64,000 nucleotides of DNA, taken from NCBI GenBank assembly GCA_012270965.1, contig JAAXHJ010000048.1:1-64000 (forward strand), written 5' to 3'. This document shows positions 1 through 8,451 of this stretch, one piece after another (positions within the stretch are counted from its first letter, which is position 1; every line of letters begins with the position of its first letter). The DNA comes from Candidatus Palauibacter poriticola. GTDB lineage: Bacteria > Gemmatimonadota > Gemmatimonadetes > Palauibacterales > Palauibacteraceae. A model generated the notes under the pieces. It saw only the letters and a list, made by a program, of their open reading frames with translations, was not told the origin of the DNA and did no database searches. The translations under genes were made by a program, and so were the position numbers.

Positions 1-25
1 GCCGCGCGCGCGCGGCTTTCTCGCC

Positions 26-946
26 ATGGGCGCGATCCACCTCCGTACGCGCTCGCCGTGGGGATTCGCGTGGCGGCGCAAGACCGTGGACGCGGCGCAC
101 ACGATTCAGGTGCAGCCCGGGATCCGGAGCCTGCTGCGCGACCGCAGCGGCCACGCGCTCCGGCGCGGCCTCCGCACCGCCGGCCCGCGCCGCAGCCGGC
201 AGTGGGGGGACGGCCGCGAGTTCGAGAGCCTGCGCGACTACGCCGAGGGGGACGACCCCCGCATCGTCGACTGGAAGGCGTCCGCGAAACGCCGGCGCTT
301 CGTCGTCCGCAACTACGAGGCGGAACGCAGCCAGCACGTCGTCCTCGCGATCGACGCGGGCCGCCACATGCGCGAGCGGCTCGGGGACCGGGAACGAGTG
401 GATTTCGCGCTGGCGGCGGGCATGATGCTCGCCAACCGGGCGCGAGGCTTCGGCGACCGCGTCGGAACCATGGTGTTCGACGACGAGATCCGGCATCTGT
501 CGCCGCCCCGCCGGTCCGATCCGGCCGCGCTGGCCCGGATCTTCGCCGGCGTGGAGACCCGGCCGGTCGAGCCCAACTACCCGCTCGCGCTCGCCACCCT
601 GAGCCGGACGTTCCGCAAGCGGTCGCTCGTCATCCTCTTCTGCGATGTGATCGACGAGGCCGTCTCGAGGGCGCTCGTGACGTCGCTCGCCCGCATCGGG
701 CGGGCGCACCTCCCGCTGGCCGTCGCCATCCGCAACCCGGCGCTCGAAGCGGCCGCGACCCAGCCCGCCTCGGATGAGGCCGCGGTCTTCCATCGCGCCG
801 CGGCGGAGGAACTCGTGCAGTCGCGCGCCACGACGCTTCAGGTCATGCGCCAGTCCGGGATCCTCGTCGTCGACACGCCGCCCGGCGACGCGCTCGCGCG
901 CACCCTGGACAAGTACGTCGAGATCAAGGAACGGGGGTTGCTTTGA
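26..946 (+). CDS. DUF58 domain-containing protein
   Basis: ORF with the DUF58 hallmark GDGREFESLRDYAEGDDPRIVDWKASAKRRRFVVRNYEAERSQHVVLAIDAGRHM; the true start may lie upstream of the window edge. Confidence 0.93.
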   Translation: MGAIHLRTRSPWGFAWRRKTVDAAHTIQVQPGIRSLLRDRSGHALRRGLRTAGPRRSRQWGDGREFESLRDYAEGDDPRIVDWKASAKRRRFVVRNYEAERSQHVVLAIDAGRHMRERLGDRERVDFALAAGMMLANRARGFGDRVGTMVFDDEIRHLSPPRRSDPAALARIFAGVETRPVEPNYPLALATLSRTFRKRSLVILFCDVIDEAVSRALVTSLARIGRAHLPLAVAIRNPALEAAATQPASDEAAVFHRAAAEELVQSRATTLQVMRQSGILVVDTPPGDALARTLDKYVEIKERGLL

Positions 947-2684
947 CCCTTCCGCGCGGGCCGTCGCCGGAACCCCGGCCGGCGAGGCCGAAGTACGCCG
1001 CGAGCAGGAGAGCTGTCGTCCCGCCGAAGGCGAACTTCGCCGCGGCCGGAAGTCCCGATGGGGAATAGAACCCCTCCACGAGACCCGCCACGATCAGCAG
1101 GAGCACCGACCCGCCGACGAGCGAGAGGAAGGCGCGGCCCCGCTCCCGCAGCGCCTCCCGGCGCGTGCGCCGTCCGGGTACGAGGAGCGCCGACCCGAGC
1201 CCCAGTCCCGCGCCGCCCGCCAAGCAGATGGCGGTGAGTTCCAGCACGCCGTGCGGGAAGACGAAGGCGAGAATCACCCCCAGCACCTCGTTGTTCGCAT
1301 ACAGCCCGAACGCAGCCCCGAGCAGGACGCCGTTGAAGACGAGGATCAGCAACGTGCCCACTCCGGCCAGCAGCCCGCCCGCGAATGCGACGAAGCTCAC
1401 GCCCACGTTGTTCGTCACGAGGGCGGAGGACAGGGCCGGCCGCTCGGCGCCTTCGACATCGATATAGGAGGCGTTGATGTCCCCGCGGGCGGTGTTCTCG
1501 GCTCTCGCCAGCATCCCCGCCGGCATGATCGCGCGCGCCCGCGCCGGACGATCCCGGACGGCCGCGTACGAGGCCAGCATGGGACCGAAGAGGAGCAGGG
1601 CCGCGAGAAGCACCGGCCGGTGATGGCGCCGCACCGCCCGCGGCAGTTCGCGGCCGATCCAGCGCCCGAGGGGGACCCCCGCCCTTCCCTTTGCGCGGTA
1701 CAGAAGGTTGTGCCCGGCCCCCGCCCACCGTTCCACCGCCTCCAGCAGCCCCGGTGAGGCGCCGTATGTTCGCGCGCGGGCCAAGTCGGCCGTTACGCCG
1801 CGGTACAGGTGCCCGAAGGCGCGCACCTCCGACTCGCTGAACCGGTCCAACGCGCCGGCGCGTCCCTTGTCCACGAGGTCCGTGTAGGCGGCCCACGCCT
1901 GGCGCCGCTCGCGCGCCATCGCCGCGGCCTGGAGGCTCGTCCCGCCCTGGCGGGCCGCGTGTCTTGGAGCCTCTTCCGCGTGCAGCCGGACGAGGCGCGT
2001 ATCGGGAGCCGCTTGCGAGTCCACCCCGTCCTGGCCCGCGGCCGATCGCACCGCATCCCATACCGAGGCGGCGACGCGGCTGCGGACGCTCGGCTCCAGC
2101 CCGGCGCGGCGCGCCACGTAACCCGCCACCAGCGCAAACTGGTCGGCGGAGAGTCGCGGGCGCCGCGAGCGACCGGCCGTCGGCGGCTCATCCCCAAACA
2201 TCTCGCCGCCTCCCGTGTCCCGGACCACGATCGTGCCCGCGACCAAGTCTCCGAGGCGCTGCGCCCGTCGGTTGAGGAGGATGGATGCGGCCCCGGCCAT
2301 CCCCGTCACCCCCGGCTGCAGATCCACGATCCGGATCAGGTTGCGGAGCACCGACCCCTGGAAGGAGAGCGGCTCGCCGCCGTCGTGCAGCACTCGCAGC
2401 CCCACCGCGCGCTTCCCCGGCGTGCGTCCGTCCCACACCGCCTCGAAGAAGAGGAAATACCCCCACACCGCGAAGAAACTGAGGAGGTAGAGCACGGCCC
2501 GTCCGAGCCCGCCCGCGTACTGGGAGACCAGCGTCACGAGCAGGATGGCCGCCGCAATGATGGCCAGATCGAGGGCGAGAGCGGCCGCGCGCGACCCCAG
2601 ATCCGCGAGCTGGTACTCGAGTTTGACGTGCTCCGGCGTCTCCAGCGCGATCCGGCGGTGAAGCCCCGCCCGCGCATCACGCAT
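924..2684 (-). CDS. RDD-family membrane domain fused to SpoIIM-like (stage II sporulation protein M) domain
   Basis: N-terminus (LEYQLADLGSRAAALALDLAIIAAAILL...GKRAVGLRV) is RDD-like; C-terminus (LYRGVTADLARARTYG...NNVGVSFVAFAGGLLAGVGTLLILVFNGVLLGAAFG...FVFPHGVLELTAI) is SpoIIM-like. Start taken at MRDARAGL. Confidence 0.9.
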   Translation of the reverse strand: MRDARAGLHRRIALETPEHVKLEYQLADLGSRAAALALDLAIIAAAILLVTLVSQYAGGLGRAVLYLLSFFAVWGYFLFFEAVWDGRTPGKRAVGLRVLHDGGEPLSFQGSVLRNLIRIVDLQPGVTGMAGAASILLNRRAQRLGDLVAGTIVVRDTGGGEMFGDEPPTAGRSRRPRLSADQFALVAGYVARRAGLEPSVRSRVAASVWDAVRSAAGQDGVDSQAAPDTRLVRLHAEEAPRHAARQGGTSLQAAAMARERRQAWAAYTDLVDKGRAGALDRFSESEVRAFGHLYRGVTADLARARTYGASPGLLEAVERWAGAGHNLLYRAKGRAGVPLGRWIGRELPRAVRRHHRPVLLAALLLFGPMLASYAAVRDRPARARAIMPAGMLARAENTARGDINASYIDVEGAERPALSSALVTNNVGVSFVAFAGGLLAGVGTLLILVFNGVLLGAAFGLYANNEVLGVILAFVFPHGVLELTAICLAGGAGLGLGSALLVPGRRTRREALRERGRAFLSLVGGSVLLLIVAGLVEGFYSPSGLPAAAKFAFGGTTALLLAAYFGLAGRGSGDGPRGRVKATPVP

Positions 2685-3714
2685 CACGCAACCTCGACCC
2701 GGCTCTCCGATCGGTGCCGTACTTCTCGAAGAAGGCATCGGTGCCGGCCGGGAGCAGCAGCCGGTCCGCGATGGCCGCGATTTCCTCCGCCTCGCGCCAC
2801 GCCTGCTCCAGCATCGATAGCTCGCCCTCGAGGGCCCGCCGTTCCTGTTCCTCGTGCAGGGCCATTTCCAGCGCCAATCGCGTGGGCTTCGACATGTTCC
2901 TCACATAGCCGGACACGTCTCGCCCACCGGAACGACGATCTTCCTTGACGGCGTGGGCCAGGTAGCGTTCGGGGTGACCCTGCGCTTCGATTTCGGCCAC
3001 GGCGGCCTCCACGGCCCGACGTGTACCGCCGCTATCGTTCAGTTTGGGAAGCACCACCGAAGCCACGCGACGGGCATCGTCCCCATCGAAGAACGCTCTT
3101 CGGCCCCGCTTGGTCATCTCGACGGTGAATCCCGGCGTCGCGTCGGCGGGGAACATCTTGATCTGCCGAACGTCCATCGGACTGAACTTCACGATCGCGC
3201 CCGGATCCACCCGGACCTCGCTGGCCTCTCGGCCGCCGATGGAGGTCTTGGCGGCCGAGCCGCGATAACTCCAGGCCATCCCGACGGCAACAAGGCCGAT
3301 CGACGCGACCGCAGGTAGGCTGAGCTGCATGAGCGCGCCGACGGCCCCTCCCGCGGGAACCGCAACGGCGTACCGCCACATTCTCCGCCGAAACAGGTCT
3401 CCGTAGCGCCAAGCGGCGAACTCTCTGCGGGGTGGCCTCCCGATGCGAACGAGTTCCAGGCCTTCGCGGTGGCGGGCGAGTCCGATCTGATCGGTCGAGG
3501 CGCGCAGCGGCGTGGCGCGGAAGAGGCGTTCGCACGTTTCCACAGCCTCCCAGCGCTCCTCGAGCGGCGTCAGGTTCCATCGACGGCATTTCCGGCACAC
3601 CACCCACAGCCGGCCCCTGGCCACGTCGAACGCGAGTCGGCGTCCCACCGGAAAGGTCTCGACGACTTCGTTGGACCCCAGCGGCCTCTTGCAGAACAGG
3701 CAGGTGCCGTACAC
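2677..3714 (-). CDS. Hypothetical protein with N-terminal zinc-ribbon-like CxxC pairs and a central TM segment
   Basis: MYGTCLFCKRPLG...VVCRKCRRWNL followed by hydrophobic segment; short overlap with the upstream-adjacent minus-strand gene. Confidence 0.8.
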   Translation of the reverse strand: MYGTCLFCKRPLGSNEVVETFPVGRRLAFDVARGRLWVVCRKCRRWNLTPLEERWEAVETCERLFRATPLRASTDQIGLARHREGLELVRIGRPPRREFAAWRYGDLFRRRMWRYAVAVPAGGAVGALMQLSLPAVASIGLVAVGMAWSYRGSAAKTSIGGREASEVRVDPGAIVKFSPMDVRQIKMFPADATPGFTVEMTKRGRRAFFDGDDARRVASVVLPKLNDSGGTRRAVEAAVAEIEAQGHPERYLAHAVKEDRRSGGRDVSGYVRNMSKPTRLALEMALHEEQERRALEGELSMLEQAWREAEEIAAIADRLLLPAGTDAFFEKYGTDRRAGSRLRDA

Positions 3715-3729
3715 GGGGCGTGGCTAAAG

Positions 3730-4563
3730 TTAGAGGTCGCGGCGGCGGAACGAGATGTACGCGATGCCGACGAGGAGCGCCGTCCAAGCGGCGGCGGTGA
3801 CCATGTGCCACGTGGGGTCGACCGGGGCCGGCGGCGTCCGGCCCGCCGCTTCGACGGCGGCGGCGTAACGCTCGTGGGCCGCTGCGTCGTAGTTGCGGAA
3901 CTCGAAGAGCGGGAAGGCGTTCGTAAACGGCAGGTAGTCGAGCCAAGCCCGGTAGTCCGGCAGGAAGCGGCTGACGAGCGCGGGCAGCATGCCGGACTCG
4001 ATCGGGCCGACCCAGAGGAACCATACGGCCAGCGCCGCTCCGGTCTTGCGGATCACGAGCGTCAGAAGGAAGGCGAGCGCGCCCACGCTTAGGAACGCCA
4101 TCCCGAGCCCCGCGCCGGCTTGCAATACGGAGAGCGGGACGAGCGGCGCCTCGGCGGCCGCGAAGTCGGTCCGAATCAGCACGAGCACCGTCGGGATCAA
4201 CACGTGGACGCCGATGAAGGCGAGCCCCACCATCGGCAACAGGAGCGCCTTGCCCCAGAACCACTGCGACTTCGAGAGTCCGTCGATCACGTTTTGCCGG
4301 GCCGTCCGCCAGCCGAACTCCGTCGCGGACAGCAGCACGAACGTGAGGGAGGCGAAGATGACGACGGTGGGGGACTCGTCCCCGAACACGGAGGCCCACA
4401 TGTCGGGGAGCCGGAAGCCCTCGCTCCCCTCGAGGAACGGCTGGGCGTAGTTCATGAGCGTGAAGAACGCGTAGAAGCCGAGGGCGATCCAGAAGGCGAC
4501 CCGCTTCCTCGCCTTGAACCACTCGTTGCGCAGCAGCACGCCGAACGCCCGCGCCCCCTTCAT
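3730..4563 (-). CDS. ABC transporter permease
   Basis: MKGARAFGVLLRNEWFKARKRVAFWIALGFYAFFTLMNYAQPF; multi-span ABC-2-like; start overlaps the stop of the ATPase gene. Confidence 0.88.
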   Translation of the reverse strand: MKGARAFGVLLRNEWFKARKRVAFWIALGFYAFFTLMNYAQPFLEGSEGFRLPDMWASVFGDESPTVVIFASLTFVLLSATEFGWRTARQNVIDGLSKSQWFWGKALLLPMVGLAFIGVHVLIPTVLVLIRTDFAAAEAPLVPLSVLQAGAGLGMAFLSVGALAFLLTLVIRKTGAALAVWFLWVGPIESGMLPALVSRFLPDYRAWLDYLPFTNAFPLFEFRNYDAAAHERYAAAVEAAGRTPPAPVDPTWHMVTAAAWTALLVGIAYISFRRRDL

Positions 4564-5495
4564 TGAATCTCTCCAAATCCCTCGGGCGCGCCCGTGATCT
4601 CCATGAAGGCGTCCTCCAGCGATGGCCGTTCGAGCGACAGGTGTGAGGCGTAGATCCCCCGTCCGGCGAGAAAGCGGTTCAATTCGGAGAGCCCGCCGCC
4701 CCCGATCCGCACGAGGACCCGGCCATCCTCGACCCGCGCATGGCTTGCGCCATCGAACTCGGACACGGCCCGTCGCAGCACCTCGATGTCCCCATCGGAG
4801 CCCACGGCGGCCACCGTTCCGGCGGAGGTGAGGTCGTCCACGCTCCCCTCGCGGACGAGCCGGCCGGTCTCGATGATCGCAACGTGCGTGCAGGTGCGCT
4901 CGACCTCGTGCAGCATGTGGCTCGAGAGAAAGATCGTCTTCCCGCGGCGGGCCAGTTCGCGGATGATGTCGCGGATCTCCCGCTGTCCCGCCGGATCGAG
5001 CCCGTTGGCCGGCTCGTCGAGAATGATGAGTTCCGGGTCGCCGATCATCGTGGCCGCGAGCGCAAGTCGCTGCTTCATGCCCAGCGAGCACGCCTTGAAC
5101 TTCGTCTTCCGGCGCGAGGTCAGGCCCACGATTTCGAGGACCTCGGCGATGTCCGCCTCATCGCTCCCCTTCACCCGGGCCACCACCCGCAGGTTGTCCC
5201 GGCAATTCAGGTAGGGATAGAAGTTGGGGTATTCGAGCGTGGCGCCGATCCGCTGGCGCGCGGCGTGCAGCTCGGAGGGCGTCTCCCCGCCGAACAGCCG
5301 GAACGAACCGCCCGTCGGGTTGATGATCCCGAGGAGCATCCCGATCGTCGTCGTCTTGCCGCTCCCGTTCGGCCCCAGGAAGCCGTACACCTGTCCGGCC
5401 TCCACCCGCACGGAGAGCCCGTCGACGGCCAGCGTCCCCGCTCCGCGCAGTGCCGTGTATCGCTTCGACAGTCCCTCGGTTTCGATGATCGTCAT
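4560..5495 (-). CDS. ABC transporter ATP-binding protein
   Basis: Walker A GPNGSGKTTT, signature SLGMKQRLALAATMIGDPELIILDEPANGLDP. Confidence 0.96.
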   Translation of the reverse strand: MTIIETEGLSKRYTALRGAGTLAVDGLSVRVEAGQVYGFLGPNGSGKTTTIGMLLGIINPTGGSFRLFGGETPSELHAARQRIGATLEYPNFYPYLNCRDNLRVVARVKGSDEADIAEVLEIVGLTSRRKTKFKACSLGMKQRLALAATMIGDPELIILDEPANGLDPAGQREIRDIIRELARRGKTIFLSSHMLHEVERTCTHVAIIETGRLVREGSVDDLTSAGTVAAVGSDGDIEVLRRAVSEFDGASHARVEDGRVLVRIGGGGLSELNRFLAGRGIYASHLSLERPSLEDAFMEITGAPEGFGEIQ

Positions 5496-5848
5496 GTGAA
5501 GTCACCTAGTCCCTGACGCGGGGTTTCGCCACGGGCTGCCGGGCGCTGACGCGGGGTTTCGCCGCGGACTGCCGGCGTTCCGCCGGTGGCGGGTTCTTCC
5601 AGTTGCCGCCGGAAGAGTTCCGCCTCGGCGAGCTGGTCCAGGATCTCGCCCCGATCCCGGCTCTCGGCTTCAAGTTGCTCGACCCGCTCCTCGAGCCGGG
5701 CGATCGTCTCGCGGTCCCGTTTCCGAGGTCCGAACGCTTCCACCAGATCCCGCACCAGGGGCCGCAGGGCAAAGTGCGTCGCCATCGCGATGACCGGAAT
5801 GCCGACGGTGAAGAAGATCGCAACGATGGCGATGATCATGTCTTCCAT
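5492..5848 (-). CDS. Small membrane-anchored coiled-coil hypothetical protein
   Basis: N-terminal TM helix, then charged coiled coil; C-terminus contains a duplicated 33-bp unit (AVRGETPRQRP/AARGETPRQGL). ATGA overlap with the ABC ATPase gene. Confidence 0.75.
   Translation of the reverse strand: MEDMIIAIVAIFFTVGIPVIAMATHFALRPLVRDLVEAFGPRKRDRETIARLEERVEQLEAESRDRGEILDQLAEAELFRRQLEEPATGGTPAVRGETPRQRPAARGETPRQGLGDFT
5513..5563. repeat. Tandem 33-bp repeat containing CTGACGCGGGGTTTCGCC
   Basis: Identical 18-mers at 5513-5530 and 5546-5563. Confidence 0.95.
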
Positions 5849-6065
5849 ATCTCACCCCTGCGCATGCGCGTCATGCCCGTGTGGCCCCGGTACCACCCCC
5901 GTCTCCCGGTGCGCGCCCCCGCACATGCGCGTCATGCGGCATTAGGACGGAAAGCGTGGCACGGTGGTTTCGCGCGGGCGGAACGGACTCTCCCGGCAGG
6001 CCGTGGCGAAGACCCCGCTGCGCGCGGGCGGCGCTGCATCTCGCCCGAACGCTGCGCTTCACCGG

Positions 6066-8129
6066 CTATCGGGGAGGCCGGCGGCCGAGAATGCCCCGGC
6101 CCCACACGTTGTTCCCCCGGTTCACGTCGGGCATCACGCCGTCCGGGTCGATCTGGACGTTGCGCACCGGGCCGCCGGGCACCTCCAGGACATGGGTGCC
6201 GTCCACCTGCCACGCGTCGACCGGCACCTCAAATCGCTGCTCTTCCCCGTCTTGGAAGAGGATTCGCGCCTCGAGCGGCATCGGGATGCCCCCTCGATTC
6301 TCGAACACGACCCGTGTCGTGTCGCCCAGACGCGTGACGGAGGCGATCGCCTGGTCCAGGATCGCGTCCTCGTAGATCCAGCCCCTGAAGAACCAGTCGA
6401 GATCCCGCCCCGACACATCCTCCATCGTGCGGATGAAATCGGCCGGCTGCGGGTGCTTGTACGCCCAGCGCCGCATGTATTCCCGGAAACCCTCGTCGAA
6501 CACGTCGGGCCCGAGAACCTCCTCGCGCAGGAGGACGAGGACCGCGGCCGGCTTGTTGTAGGCCAGAACCCCGATATCCGCTTCCGGAATGCTGTCGGCC
6601 GGCGTGTACACGGCGAAGCTCGGGTGGCGCGTGTCCGTCGCGATCTGGGCGGGGGACATGAGTTCGCCCAGGATCGGCTCCCCGCCCGCGAACTCGATGC
6701 CGGAGTAGTAGTTCATGAAGGTGTTGAACCCCTCATCCATCCACGCGTAGCGCCGCTCGTCGGAGCCCACGATCATCGGGAACCAGGTATGTCCGATCTC
6801 ATGGTCCGTGACGGAGAAGAGGAACGCACCCCGGGAACGCCACGAACAGAAGACGATCATCGGATATTCCATCCCGAGCGCGAGGCCGGCCACGTTGATG
6901 GCGACGGGATACGGATAGCGGAGCCACTGTTCCGAATAGTACCGGACGCTGTGGAGCAGGTACTCGGTGGAGCGCTCCCAGCCGCTGGTCCCGCGTCCGC
7001 CGATGCTCTCCTCGGGGTAGGCGGACATGATGAGGACGTCCTCCCAGCCGGCGGCGTCCCACACGAAGCGGTCGGAGGCGGCCCACGCGAAGTCGCGCAC
7101 GTTCTCCGCGCGGAAGCGCCATGTGAGCGGGGCCTCGCCGGGTGGCCGCGTGAGGTCCTCTCCGGCTTCGTCCGGCCCGATGATGTGGACCGTCTCCTCC
7201 GAGAGGCGCGCCTCCGCGAGCCGTTCGCGCTGCATCGGCGTGAGAACCTCCTCCGGATTGAGGAGTTCTCCCGTGGCGACGACGACAAACTCCCGCGGAA
7301 CGGTCAACTCGACGTCGAAGTCGCCGTACTCCAGATACCATTCGCCCTGCCCCAGGAAGGGGGACTGGTTCCACCCGTTGACGTCGTCGTACGTGAAGAC
7401 GCGCGGATACCACTGCGCGAGCTGTAGGATGATCCCGCCCCGGATGTCGAGCTGCCCCATGCGGTCGCCGCCCGTCTCGGGGATTTCGAACGCGAAGTCG
7501 ATCTCGACCTCGACCTGGCTTCCGCCCGGAGGGAGGGGTTCGGCGAGCAGGACCTCCATCATCGTATCCTCGGTCCGGTACTCGGGGACCGTCATCTCGC
7601 CCTCGAAGGCGGCGCGCACGCCCGAGATCACGAAACCGCCGTCCTTGAAGAAGCCGCCGTGGCGAACCTCTCCGCCGAGTTCATCCGCTCTCAGCGCCCC
7701 GTAGCTGGTCTCGCGGAAGAGGTTCTGGTCGAGCTGCACCCACAGGCTCGTGAGCGAATCGGGGCTGTTGTTCGTGTAGGTGATGCGTTCCGTGCCTTCG
7801 ATGCGATCGTCGACGAGAGTGGCCCGGATGTGGTAGTCGGCCCTCTGCTGCCAGTACGCTTCGCCGGGGGCGCCGGCGGCAGTCCGAAACCCGCCGGGGT
7901 CGGGGAGGTCGAGGGGTTCGAAGGCGCCGGCGGGATCGAAGATCCTGCGCAGCGAGTCGCGGACCGCGAGTTCGGCCGCCTCCGCCGCCTCCCGTGCCTC
8001 CCGCTCATCCTCCTGCGCCGCCAGCCCGCCGTACGGCGACCCATGCGACAGCTGCGGCAGAACCGGCGTGAGCAGCGCGGCCAGCATCACCACGGAGAAG
8101 GCGCGCGCCCCCCGGCTGATCGCTCTCAT
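6066..8129 (-). CDS. Secreted M1 family metallopeptidase
   Basis: DHEIGHTWFPMIVGSDERRYAWMDEGFNTFMNYY (HExxH...E); signal peptide MRAISRGARAFSVVMLAALLTPVLP. Confidence 0.93.
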   Translation of the reverse strand: MRAISRGARAFSVVMLAALLTPVLPQLSHGSPYGGLAAQEDEREAREAAEAAELAVRDSLRRIFDPAGAFEPLDLPDPGGFRTAAGAPGEAYWQQRADYHIRATLVDDRIEGTERITYTNNSPDSLTSLWVQLDQNLFRETSYGALRADELGGEVRHGGFFKDGGFVISGVRAAFEGEMTVPEYRTEDTMMEVLLAEPLPPGGSQVEVEIDFAFEIPETGGDRMGQLDIRGGIILQLAQWYPRVFTYDDVNGWNQSPFLGQGEWYLEYGDFDVELTVPREFVVVATGELLNPEEVLTPMQRERLAEARLSEETVHIIGPDEAGEDLTRPPGEAPLTWRFRAENVRDFAWAASDRFVWDAAGWEDVLIMSAYPEESIGGRGTSGWERSTEYLLHSVRYYSEQWLRYPYPVAINVAGLALGMEYPMIVFCSWRSRGAFLFSVTDHEIGHTWFPMIVGSDERRYAWMDEGFNTFMNYYSGIEFAGGEPILGELMSPAQIATDTRHPSFAVYTPADSIPEADIGVLAYNKPAAVLVLLREEVLGPDVFDEGFREYMRRWAYKHPQPADFIRTMEDVSGRDLDWFFRGWIYEDAILDQAIASVTRLGDTTRVVFENRGGIPMPLEARILFQDGEEQRFEVPVDAWQVDGTHVLEVPGGPVRNVQIDPDGVMPDVNRGNNVWGRGILGRRPPR

Positions 8130-8352
8130 CGAATCTCCCCTTTCACCGCCACGTTTCGTGGCCCCTTGTGCTCGCGTGATCCTCATCGGCCGACGGCGGC
8201 GGCGGGAACCTGCCCATCGCCCTGGCCGCCCGCAGTAACCATGGGCGACCAGCCCTTCGTGGACGGCGTCGAAACCACGCTGCCTTCCAGCGGCGTCGAC
8301 GCGGGGTCTTCGCCGCAACTCGCCAGCCTTGGAAGATGGCAGCGTTTCGAAC

Positions 8353-8386
8353 ATCGCACACCTGTTTGTATCGCACACCTGTTCGT
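8353..8386. repeat. Tandem 17-bp duplication
   Basis: ATCGCACACCTGTTTGT / ATCGCACACCTGTTCGT. Confidence 0.95.
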
Positions 8387-8451
8387 AATGTGGGACCGGT
8401 ATTCCGATCCGAGAGCGCGTCACCGCGTCACGCCAACCGAGAGGTGCCGAC

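Noticed and set aside
5964-7427. 487-aa plus-strand ORF
   Set aside because: Antisense to the M1 peptidase; no domain.
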